A stretch of 64,000 bases of DNA from Clostridiales bacterium (GTDB lineage Bacteria; Bacillota; Clostridia; Lachnospirales; Bianqueaceae): positions 1-64,000 of the forward strand of contig JAILDJ010000177.1 in NCBI GenBank assembly GCA_024689505.1, given 5' to 3'. The first letter of the stretch is position 1; each line of letters begins with the position of its first letter. A program made the translations under genes and the position numbers. Of the stretch, positions 9,915-16,809 are shown one piece after another. The notes beneath the pieces were generated by a model. It did not search any database, had not been told where the DNA came from, and saw only the letters and a list, made by a program, of their open reading frames with translations.

Positions 9915-11666
9915 TTACTGACCGATACTGCCCATCTGGATATCATAGATCTCCTTATAGGCAGGACAGTTTTCAAGCAATTCTTCATGAGACCCGTATC
10001 CGATGCAGCGGCCATTGTCCATGACCAGGATGTTCGTCATGCTCATGACACTGGAAACACGCTGCGCGATCATGATCAAGGTCGTACCGGCATGATGCTC
10101 GGCGATCGCTTTGCGCATCGCGGCATCGGTCTTATAGTCCAGCGCGCTGGAACTATCGTCCAGGATCAGGATCTCCGGATGGCCGGCTAAAGCGCGGGCG
10201 ACCAGCAAACGCTGTTTCTGCCCGCCGGAAAGGTTGGCACCGCGGATCGTGGCTTCATACTGCAGCCCTTCTTCCAGACTGTCGATATACTCCGCCGCCA
10301 TGGCATCTTCCACCGCACCACGGATGTCCGTCTCTTCCAGACCGCGTCCGAAATCGATGTTTTCATACAAGGTATCTTTGAAGACCATGTCGTTCTGGAA
10401 GACCGGGCCGAACTTGCGGCGCAGTTCATCTTTATCATAGGTCCGGACGTCGCGGCCATCTACAAAGACACCTCCCTCATCCGCATCATAGAAACGCATC
10501 AGCAGGTTGATGATCGTGGTCTTGCCGCAGCCCGTCGGACCGATGATGCCCAGGCTCTCTCCCTTTTTGATCGCGAAATCGATATCTTCCAGAGCCTTTT
10601 CCGACTTGCCGCCAGTAAAGTGCTGTTCGTCCACGGTACTGTAATTGAAATGGACATGTTCAAAGCGGATCTGCTCGTCTCCCGTGGGCTTGAGCGCCTC
10701 TTCTTCCGAAAGGATGTGCTGATCCGTCTCGGTCTGCAGGACCAGGTCGATACGGTTGGCGCTGGCACTGGCACGGCTCATCGACATAAAGATACGGTTC
10801 AGACCCATGATGCCCATGGTGATCATGTTGAAATAGGTAAGGAATGCAAGGATGACACCCGGCTGCATCTGACCGGCATTGACCCGGCGCGCACCGAAGA
10901 TGATGACCAGTGCGAGACCGGTGTTCAGGCACAGCTGCATGAACGGCCATGGAATGGACATGATCGTACTGGCTTTGATATCACTGTCCGCCATGGCTTT
11001 ATTGGCGCCGGCGAAGCGGTTCATTTCGAATTCTTCTTTGCTCAGTGCTTTGACGACACGGATGCCCGTGATGTTCTCACGCATGATGCGTACTACAGAG
11101 TCCAGCTTCTGCTGCACGACTGTGAACATGGGGATACCTTTCGATGTTACGAACAGGATGATGCCCAACAAGAACGGAATCATGATAATGAGGATCAAGG
11201 ACAGCTTCAGGTCCATGGACATCGTCATGATAAGGCCGCCGGTCAACATGATCGGCGCGCGGACACACAGGCTCTGGATCTGCTGAACGGCCGTCTGCAC
11301 GTTGTAGCTGTCGCTGGTCATACGGCTGATCAAACTAGGCAGCCCGAATGCATCGAACTGGCTGCCGGAAAGGTTCTCCGTTTTGACGAAGAGCGCCTGC
11401 CGTACGTCGTAGCTGACACGATGTGCGTTGAAGACCGCCTTGCGGTTGGCCATGACGTTGAACTGCCGGCACAGGAGCGCCGCGACGAACATCATCAGGC
11501 CCCACAGGATGACCTGTTTCAGGTCGCCCAAAGGCACGATGTCATCGACCATGTGCTCCAGGATATAAGGCAGTGTCAGTTCAGCCATCGTACCCAGCAG
11601 TTTCAGGAAGATGGCCAGGGCGATCGCCCACTTGTACTTTTTGATGGATCGGAAGATCAGTTTCAT
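9915..11666 (-). CDS. ABC exporter half-transporter with degenerate catalytic site
   Basis: This 583-aa half-transporter has a six-helix membrane domain followed by an ATPase domain. Walker A is GPTGCGKTT and the signature is a canonical LSGGQ. The Walker B acidic pair is LILDDSSSALD (Asp in place of the catalytic Glu), and the H-loop reads IAQRVSS (Gln in place of His). These are the hallmarks of the non-catalytic member of heterodimeric exporters such as TM287. It lies 14 bases after marR and 17 bases before its partner. Multidrug or peptide export is the likely job; the substrate is not shown. Confidence 0.93.
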   Translation of the reverse strand: MKLIFRSIKKYKWAIALAIFLKLLGTMAELTLPYILEHMVDDIVPLGDLKQVILWGLMMFVAALLCRQFNVMANRKAVFNAHRVSYDVRQALFVKTENLSGSQFDAFGLPSLISRMTSDSYNVQTAVQQIQSLCVRAPIMLTGGLIMTMSMDLKLSLILIIMIPFLLGIILFVTSKGIPMFTVVQQKLDSVVRIMRENITGIRVVKALSKEEFEMNRFAGANKAMADSDIKASTIMSIPWPFMQLCLNTGLALVIIFGARRVNAGQMQPGVILAFLTYFNMITMGIMGLNRIFMSMSRASASANRIDLVLQTETDQHILSEEEALKPTGDEQIRFEHVHFNYSTVDEQHFTGGKSEKALEDIDFAIKKGESLGIIGPTGCGKTTIINLLMRFYDADEGGVFVDGRDVRTYDKDELRRKFGPVFQNDMVFKDTLYENIDFGRGLEETDIRGAVEDAMAAEYIDSLEEGLQYEATIRGANLSGGQKQRLLVARALAGHPEILILDDSSSALDYKTDAAMRKAIAEHHAGTTLIMIAQRVSSVMSMTNILVMDNGRCIGYGSHEELLENCPAYKEIYDIQMGSIGQ

Positions 11667-11680
11667 GGTATAACCTCTGC

Positions 11681-12109
11681 TTATTTCTTGATCAGCCCGT
11701 AGGCATTGTTATATAGTTTTTCAGCCAGGATCGAGACCTGCAGCTGCTCCTCTTCCGTAAGTCCTTGCAGCAGCGTATCGTAGAAAGTGACGTAGGTCTC
11801 ATGCAGCTGCGGGCGTATGGCCTCGGCCTTTTCCGTGGGATAGACCAGACGGCAGCGGGCATCCTCCGGAGAGACCTTGCGCACGATGTACCCTTTCTCC
11901 TCGAGGCGCATCAGATGATGCGTGACTGTGGTCTTGTCGATGCACAATTCCTCGACCAGATTCTCTTGGATGCACCCCGGATGACGACAGATATAACTGA
12001 CGAACAGCTGCAAAGCCGGATAAATATCCACGTCTTTGATCTGCTGCCTGCGGAAGTTGTCGAAACAACGGCTGATGCGCAGCAGATTCCCTAAAACACG
12101 ATGGTTCAT
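11681..12109 (-). CDS. MarR family transcriptional regulator
   Basis: This winged-helix regulator of about 142 aa contains the recognition region LCIDKTTVTHHLMRLEEKGYIVRKVS and the wing DARCRLVYPTEKAE. It heads the operon encoding the ABC heterodimer, so it probably represses its own operon and is released by a transported compound. I start at ATG 12107-12109, 11 bases from AGGAG; the ORF track's GTG (12116-12118) leaves only two bases from the ribosome site. An inverted repeat overlaps its promoter. Confidence 0.93.
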   Translation of the reverse strand: MNHRVLGNLLRISRCFDNFRRQQIKDVDIYPALQLFVSYICRHPGCIQENLVEELCIDKTTVTHHLMRLEEKGYIVRKVSPEDARCRLVYPTEKAEAIRPQLHETYVTFYDTLLQGLTEEEQLQVSILAEKLYNNAYGLIKK

Positions 12110-12144
12110 GTGAATCACTTCTCCTGAATGATAAAGTCCTTAAC

Positions 12145-12177
12145 AGTATATCGCATTTAGTTTTATTTTGCAACTAA
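12145..12177 (-). promoter_or_regulatory. marR promoter with overlapping operator palindrome
   Basis: On the minus strand TTGCAA (12168-12173), 17 bases, TATACT (12145-12150). The inverted repeat TTAGTT-N9-AACTAA (12157-12177) covers the -35 and spacer, the expected place for a self-repressing MarR site. Confidence 0.72.
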
Positions 12178-12187
12178 TTATATGAAC

Positions 12188-12212
12188 AAAAAACCGGATC
12201 TTACGACCCGGT
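12188..12212 (-). terminator. Terminator of the GH3 gene
   Basis: On the minus strand ACCGGGTC-GTAA-GATCCGGT is followed by six T, directly after the GH3 stop codon. One G-T pair occurs in the stem. Confidence 0.8.
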
Positions 12213-12219
12213 CTTATGA

Positions 12220-14343
12220 TCAATCCATATAAAATTCTGCAGTCAGCGGTGCTTGTCCGCTCAATGCCAGTGTGCGTGCATCCGGCTGTCCTCCGCCCAC
12301 ATAGATGGTATAGCGGCCCGGCTCCAGGATGCGGCTTCCATCGTCCTGCACCGTCCACAGATCCTGTGGCCTCAAGACGAAACAGACTCGCTGCGACTCG
12401 CCCGGCGCCAAGTGCAGACGTTTGAAGCCTTTCAGGCTCCAGCGCGGTGTGGCGGTATTCGGACTTTCGTGCTGCAGATACAATTCCGCTACTTCATCCG
12501 ATGCGACAGAACCGGTATTGGCGACACACACCTCGACCTCGACCGTATCCTCCGCTTTTTCGATCTTCAGATCCTCATACTGGAAAGTCGTGTAGCTCAA
12601 ACCATAACCGAAGGGATACAGGGCCTCCTGCTCCATGTAGCGGTATGTGCGGCCTTTCATACTGTAGTCCGTGAATTCCGGCAGTTCCTCAGTGGAACGA
12701 TAGAATGTCACCGGCAGGCGCCCAGCGGGGCTTACATCGCCGAACAGGATGTGGGCTGCTGCTTCACCGCCACGAGAGCCCGGATACCAGGTCTGCAGGA
12801 TCGCGTCCACATTTTCATCCGCCCAGGCCATATCGATGGAGCTGCCCGTCATCATCAGCAGGATGACCGGCTTGCCCTCTGCGGCCTTGGTCACGGCTTC
12901 CAGCAGTTCCTCCTGGTGGCCTGGCAGCTCCAAGCCATACTTATCGCCGCTGCCCCAGGAATTGGACTCGTGCATCTCTTCGCCTTCCAGGGTCTCGTCA
13001 AGGCCCAGAACGACGATGGCCAAATCCGCATGCTGCACCGCGAGGATGGCTTCCGCGAAGCCTTCTCCCGCGAAATAGGGGTTCGGATTCGTATCCGGCT
13101 GCCACAGTTTGCAGCCCGGCGCATAAATGACCTTGTCCGCACCGATGCGGTCCTCGATCCCTTCCAGGATCGTCGTATAACGGGAAGCATCTCCATGATA
13201 ATTGCCCATCAAAGCGACACGATTGTCCGCGTTCGGTCCGATGACTGCCACTTTACCGATCTTCGCCTCATTCAGCGGCAGGACCCCGTTGTTTTTCAGG
13301 AGGACCATGGATTTCTCAGAAGCTTCCAGGTTGACCTCTGCATGTTCCGGAGCATTATTGGCTTCATATGGAATATCCGCGTATGGGACATCTCGATCGA
13401 ACAATCCGAGGCGCATGCGCGTGGTATACAGGCGGATCAGCGCCTGGTCGATCTGCTCCTCTGTGACCAGTCCCTCATTATATGCGATCTGGAGCTGCAG
13501 GTAGACGACGCCGCAGTTGACATCGCAGCCGGCCTCCAGCGCCATGGCCGCGGACTGCGGGGCTGTTGCAGTGACATGATGACCTGTATGGAAATCCCGG
13601 ATCGCCCAGCAATCCGAAACAAAATGACCATCAAATACCCACTGACCGCGCAGGATGTCTTTGATGAGCGTCTTAGAGCCGCAGCATGGTTCGCCGTTCG
13701 TACGGTTGTACGCGCCCATGACGGATTCGACTTTGGCTTCTTTGACCAAGGCTTCAAATGCCGGCAGGTATGTCTCCCACATGTCCTTCGGACTTGCCTG
13801 GGCATCGAACTCATGGCGGATCTTTTCCGGACCACTGTGCACCGCATAATGCTTCGCGCAGGCGGCCGTCTTCAGGTATTTCGGATCATCGCCCTGCAGG
13901 CCTTTGACGAAGGCTACGCCGACACGAGATGTCAGATACGGATCCTCACCATAGGTCTCATGACCGCGGCCCCAGCGCGGATCCCGGAAGATATTGACAT
14001 TGGGAGACCAGAATGTCAACCCTTTATAGATGGCACGATCGCCCAACTCAGAAAACGCGTGGTATTTGGCACGGCCTTCGGTGGAGATCACATCGGCGAT
14101 CTTTTCCATGAAAGCATCGTCGAACATCGCCGCCAGGCCGATGGCCTGTGGAAACATGGTTGCGACACCAGCACGGGCGACACCGTGCAGCGCCTCGTTC
14201 CACCAGTTATAAGCAGGAATGCCAAGCCGCGGGATCGCCTGGGACTGATAGGTCATCTGTGTGAATTTTTCCTCCAAGGTCATCTGCGAGACCAGTTCTT
14301 TGGCACGTTCTTTGTACTGTTTGTCGTAGACTTGATCGATCAT
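12220..14343 (-). CDS. Glycoside hydrolase family 3 (beta-xylosidase/beta-glucosidase type)
   Basis: This 707-aa cytoplasmic GH3 enzyme has no signal peptide. The (beta/alpha)8 domain starts near residue 15. YNWWNEALHGVARAG resembles the beta-xylosidase subgroup, and the nucleophile is Asp244 in FVSDCWAI. The alpha/beta sandwich domain (IGPNADN, LGLDETLEGE) and a C-terminal fibronectin-III-like domain follow. It probably cleaves imported oligosaccharides, with xylo- or gluco-substrates equally possible. It is monocistronic with its own promoter. A 7-bp inverted repeat surrounds its AGGAGG site. Confidence 0.95.
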   Translation of the reverse strand: MIDQVYDKQYKERAKELVSQMTLEEKFTQMTYQSQAIPRLGIPAYNWWNEALHGVARAGVATMFPQAIGLAAMFDDAFMEKIADVISTEGRAKYHAFSELGDRAIYKGLTFWSPNVNIFRDPRWGRGHETYGEDPYLTSRVGVAFVKGLQGDDPKYLKTAACAKHYAVHSGPEKIRHEFDAQASPKDMWETYLPAFEALVKEAKVESVMGAYNRTNGEPCCGSKTLIKDILRGQWVFDGHFVSDCWAIRDFHTGHHVTATAPQSAAMALEAGCDVNCGVVYLQLQIAYNEGLVTEEQIDQALIRLYTTRMRLGLFDRDVPYADIPYEANNAPEHAEVNLEASEKSMVLLKNNGVLPLNEAKIGKVAVIGPNADNRVALMGNYHGDASRYTTILEGIEDRIGADKVIYAPGCKLWQPDTNPNPYFAGEGFAEAILAVQHADLAIVVLGLDETLEGEEMHESNSWGSGDKYGLELPGHQEELLEAVTKAAEGKPVILLMMTGSSIDMAWADENVDAILQTWYPGSRGGEAAAHILFGDVSPAGRLPVTFYRSTEELPEFTDYSMKGRTYRYMEQEALYPFGYGLSYTTFQYEDLKIEKAEDTVEVEVCVANTGSVASDEVAELYLQHESPNTATPRWSLKGFKRLHLAPGESQRVCFVLRPQDLWTVQDDGSRILEPGRYTIYVGGGQPDARTLALSGQAPLTAEFYMD

Positions 14344-14344
14344 G

Positions 14345-14399
14345 GAACAACCTCCTTCTCATGTTGTTCTCATTCTATCATAGGCGATTGCAAAGTCAA
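14345..14399 (-). promoter_or_regulatory. GH3 promoter and RBS-enclosing inverted repeat
   Basis: On the minus strand TTGACT (14394-14399), 16 bases, TAGAAT (14372-14377). GAACAAC/GTTGTTC (14345-14351 and 14363-14369) are perfect arms around the AAGGAGG site. They could be an operator just downstream of the start site or an RNA hairpin exposing the ribosome site. Confidence 0.65.
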
Positions 14400-14540
14400 T
14401 GGAGAATACGATATTAAAGTAGGAGCAAACATAGTGTGGGCCGATACAGCAGGTTTTACAAATGAGTATCCACTGATAGGCCTATTGGGGGAGATTCTGG
14501 ATATGATTCCTGAAAAGAGTACTTCAGGTCCAAAACATAT
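14400..14540. other. AT-rich intergenic stretch with no assignable gene
   Basis: The stretch is more AT-rich than its surroundings. One plus frame stays open (for example VGANIVWADTAGF) with A/T-ending codons unlike neighbouring genes, but it has no start codon or ribosome site. It may be a decayed gene end beside tRNA genes. I cannot assign it. Confidence 0.3.
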
Positions 14541-14575
14541 AAAAAAACCTCTTTCAAATATTTGTGAAAGAGGTT
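14541..14575 (-). terminator. Terminator of the tRNA-Val unit
   Basis: On the minus strand AACCTCTTTCA-N8-TGAAAGAGGTT is followed by a run of seven T. It lies 5 bases past the 3' end of tRNA-Val(CAC). Confidence 0.85.
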
Positions 14576-14579
14576 TTAG

Positions 14580-14653
14580 TAGGGATGAAAGGGCTCGAAC
14601 CTTCGACTTCTACGATGTGAACGTAGCGCTCTGACCAACTGAGCTACATCCCC
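14580..14653 (-). tRNA. tRNA-Val (anticodon CAC)
   Basis: A 74-nt cloverleaf: acceptor GGGGATG pairs with CATCCCT, D-arm GCTC/GAGC, anticodon stem CTACG/CGTAG with loop TTCACAT, and T-arm with TTCGAGC. The anticodon CAC reads GUG. The 3' CCA is not encoded. Its D and anticodon arms are nearly identical to the tRNA-Val(GAC) upstream, pointing to duplication. Confidence 0.93.
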
Positions 14654-14674
14654 AGGAGATAAACAATCATAACC

Positions 14675-14754
14675 GAAGCGCTGCCCACAGCGCTTCTCCC
14701 CCGACACTCGGACTCTCGCAATTCCACTACCGTTTCATTGCTTCGTCCTCGTTT
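14675..14754 (-). repeat. Structured intergenic repeat between tRNA-Val genes
   Basis: On the minus strand the element reads CGAGGACG ... GAGAGTCCGAGTGT followed by the perfect hairpin GAAGCGCTG-TGGG-CAGCGCTTC. The same CGAGGACG/GAGAGTCCGAGTGT frame with a following hairpin occurs twice at 38825-39029. The rest of the 186-bp spacer also contains an imperfect long inverted repeat (about 14761-14823). Confidence 0.6.
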
Positions 14755-14839
14755 CGGCAGCGAATCGTAAACTCTTCAGTTCTCGCTCTTGCAAGCAAAG
14801 CTCGAACCAAGAGTTTCCGATTCTTGGTTATAAAAAAAG

Positions 14840-14913
14840 TGGAACTAAATGGACTCGAACCATCGGCCTCTACGATGTCAACGTAGCGCTCTAACCAACT
14901 GAGCTATAGTTCC
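14840..14913 (-). tRNA. tRNA-Val (anticodon GAC)
   Basis: A 74-nt cloverleaf: acceptor GGAACTA/TAGTTCC, D-arm GCTC/GAGC, anticodon stem CTACG/CGTAG with loop TTGACAT, and T-loop TTCGAGT. The anticodon GAC reads GUC and GUU. CCA is not encoded. It is the first gene of a minus-strand tRNA unit. Confidence 0.93.
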
Positions 14914-14942
14914 ACATGTGCTCGTTACCGAGCGCAAAAAGT

Positions 14943-14971
14943 ATAATACTACAAATCAGGAGATTTGTAAA
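14943..14971 (-). promoter_or_regulatory. Promoter of the tRNA-Val unit
   Basis: On the minus strand TTTACA (14966-14971), 17 bases, TATTAT (14943-14948), ending about 30 bases upstream of tRNA-Val(GAC). Confidence 0.7.
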
Positions 14972-14999
14972 CCCCTGGTTTGCAATTTTTTGAATTTTT

Positions 15000-16001
15000 T
15001 TAGTGATGGAACAGCATGTCGTGATTGATCGTGGTATAAAAAAGCTCGCGAATGCGGCGTTTATCCTGTTCCTGGCCCATCGCCCACATCAATTTCGTGA
15101 CCGCAGCTTCCAGTGTCATATCGTAGGTTTCCATCAATTCATACTGTTCTTTGGCGACACGTCCGACTTGGTAGACCGTCATGTCGCTGCCTTCATGGAT
15201 GACCTGCGTCGCCATCACGATGATCTTGCCATCCTTTTCCAGCTGCGCGAGGACGTCATCGTAGCTGTAGGCGCCGATCCATGGAATACCGCCGACACCG
15301 TAGCTCTCGATGATGAATCCATCATAGGAATCCTCGAGTTTCAACAATACGCCCGGATCCATGCCCGGGATCAGCTTGAACACGAAGATCCGCTCATTGA
15401 GCGTATGATAGAAGGTCGGTCTGCCATAGGGTTTGAGTTCACGAATATAAGAAATGATCTGTCCATCCTGGATCACTGCAAGATGGGGATAGTTGATCGT
15501 ATCGAAGGCGTTGTAGCTTTTGGTACGCATTTTGCGAGCCCGCGTTCCGGAGATGACCCTGCCATCAAAGACCATGCAGACGCCGAAAGCATCGTCAGAA
15601 GCAGCATAACGTACGCTGTCCTCAAGATTGATGCGTGCGTCTGTATTCTCTTCCTCTATGGGCTTCTGCGATCCGGTCACGACGACAGGCTTTCTCAGGT
15701 TCTGACACAGATAGGACAAGGCCGCCGCCGTATACGCCATGGTATCGGTCCCATGACAGATGACGAAACCCTCGTACTCCTCGTATCGCTCCTCGATGGC
15801 GCGGCTCATCTGGATCCAATGCTCCGGCCGCATATTGGTACTGTCCAGGCTCATCAGCTGCAGCGTTTCGACGTCTGCGATCTGACGGATCGTCGGCACG
15901 AGCCCCAGCAGTTCATCCGAGGACAGCATCGGCACCAACCCCTGCTCCGTCTTTTTACAGGCGATCGTCCCGCCGGTCGCGATGATCAGTATCTTTTTCA
16001 T
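15000..16001 (-). CDS. L-asparaginase, type I
   Basis: This 333-aa enzyme hydrolyses asparagine to aspartate and ammonia. Both threonine centres are visible: IIATGGTIAC at the N-terminus and CHGTDTMAYTAAALSYL in the middle, followed by PVVVTGSQKPI. It has no signal peptide, so it is the cytoplasmic type. The C-terminal domain carries SYGVGGIPW. It starts 6 bases after the HAD phosphatase gene and forms a two-gene unit with it. The family includes some amidases of wider specificity, but the match is strong. Confidence 0.95.
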   Translation of the reverse strand: MKKILIIATGGTIACKKTEQGLVPMLSSDELLGLVPTIRQIADVETLQLMSLDSTNMRPEHWIQMSRAIEERYEEYEGFVICHGTDTMAYTAAALSYLCQNLRKPVVVTGSQKPIEEENTDARINLEDSVRYAASDDAFGVCMVFDGRVISGTRARKMRTKSYNAFDTINYPHLAVIQDGQIISYIRELKPYGRPTFYHTLNERIFVFKLIPGMDPGVLLKLEDSYDGFIIESYGVGGIPWIGAYSYDDVLAQLEKDGKIIVMATQVIHEGSDMTVYQVGRVAKEQYELMETYDMTLEAAVTKLMWAMGQEQDKRRIRELFYTTINHDMLFHH

Positions 16002-16007
16002 GGCAGA

Positions 16008-16664
16008 TCACACCTCGTTGATCAACTGTAAGAGTTCCATCGGCGCTTCCGCAACGGCATAAGCTCTCGCGTCCAACAATTCATCAATGGTGCGGAACCC
16101 CCAGCTGACGCCGACCGTAAGACACCCCGCGGCTTTCCCGGTCTGCATGTCCGTGGCCGTATCTCCGATATACATGCATTTCTGCGGTTTGACCTGGAGT
16201 TCTTCACAAATGCGATATACACCCTCCGGGTCCGGCTTGCGTGCCAGCCCTTCCTGCTGTCCTAAGATTATCTTGAACAGGTCTTCCGGGAAGAACGCTT
16301 TCAACACGCCTTCCACCTGTGCCTCCGGCTTATTCGAAAAGACTGCCATAGGGATGCCCCACTTCTGGAACGCACCCAACAAGTCCAGGATCCCATCGTA
16401 ATATGCTGTCTTATTGGCCGGATCCGCATCATAAGCCGCACGGTAATCCGCATATACCGCGTCGAACATCGAAGGATCAGCTCCGACCGTCTCCAGCATC
16501 CGTTCTACCAATAATTTAGCGCCCTCTCCCACGAGAAGCTTATACTTCTCCGTCTCGATTTCCGGAAGGCCATGGAGCTTCAACGCCCGATTGCCATAAT
16601 ATGCAATGGAAGGAAGCGTATTGAGCAAGGTACCATCAAGATCGAAAATCGCCGCTTGTATCAT
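16008..16664 (-). CDS. HAD family hydrolase (phosphoglycolate phosphatase-like)
   Basis: This 218-aa HAD-superfamily phosphatase has motif I FDLDGTLLNT, motif II VFSNKP and the motif III/IV region IGDTATDMQTGKAAG. An alpha-helical cap lies between motifs I and II. The fold and length match Gph/PgmB-like subclass IA enzymes, which act on small phosphorylated sugars or glycolate. It is the first gene of the unit with asparaginase. The substrate cannot be read from sequence. Confidence 0.92.
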   Translation of the reverse strand: MIQAAIFDLDGTLLNTLPSIAYYGNRALKLHGLPEIETEKYKLLVGEGAKLLVERMLETVGADPSMFDAVYADYRAAYDADPANKTAYYDGILDLLGAFQKWGIPMAVFSNKPEAQVEGVLKAFFPEDLFKIILGQQEGLARKPDPEGVYRICEELQVKPQKCMYIGDTATDMQTGKAAGCLTVGVSWGFRTIDELLDARAYAVAEAPMELLQLINEV

Positions 16665-16709
16665 AACGAACCTCTCCTCTTCATAACTATGATCGAACCA
16701 CTAAACGTT

Positions 16710-16738
16710 ATTTTACTCTTTTTTATTTCGTAATGCAA
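16710..16738 (-). promoter_or_regulatory. Promoter of the HAD-asparaginase unit
   Basis: On the minus strand TTGCAT (16733-16738), 17 bases, TAAAAT (16710-16715). It is back to back with the P-type ATPase promoter; the two -35 boxes are 6 bases apart. Confidence 0.65.
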
Positions 16739-16744
16739 TTGTAA

Positions 16745-16773
16745 TTGAAATTTGACTATAAGTAAGCTACAAT
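16745..16773 (+). promoter_or_regulatory. Promoter of the P-type ATPase gene
   Basis: TTGAAA (16745-16750), 17 bases, TACAAT (16768-16773), about 35 bases upstream of the ATG at 16810. Confidence 0.65.
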
Positions 16774-16809
16774 ATTATTTGGTATTATTTCGAAATCACG
16801 GAGGCATAT

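Noticed and set aside
14400-14545. Possible gene remnant VGANIVWADTAGFTNEYP
   Set aside because: No start codon, ribosome site or recognised family; kept only as an unassigned stretch.
12253-14634. 793-aa plus-strand ORF
   Set aside because: It is the antisense shadow of the GH3 gene and runs on into a tRNA gene.
14580-14653. tRNA-Asp or tRNA-His reading of this tRNA
   Set aside because: The seven-base loop TTCACAT places CAC at positions 34-36, which reads the valine codon GUG.
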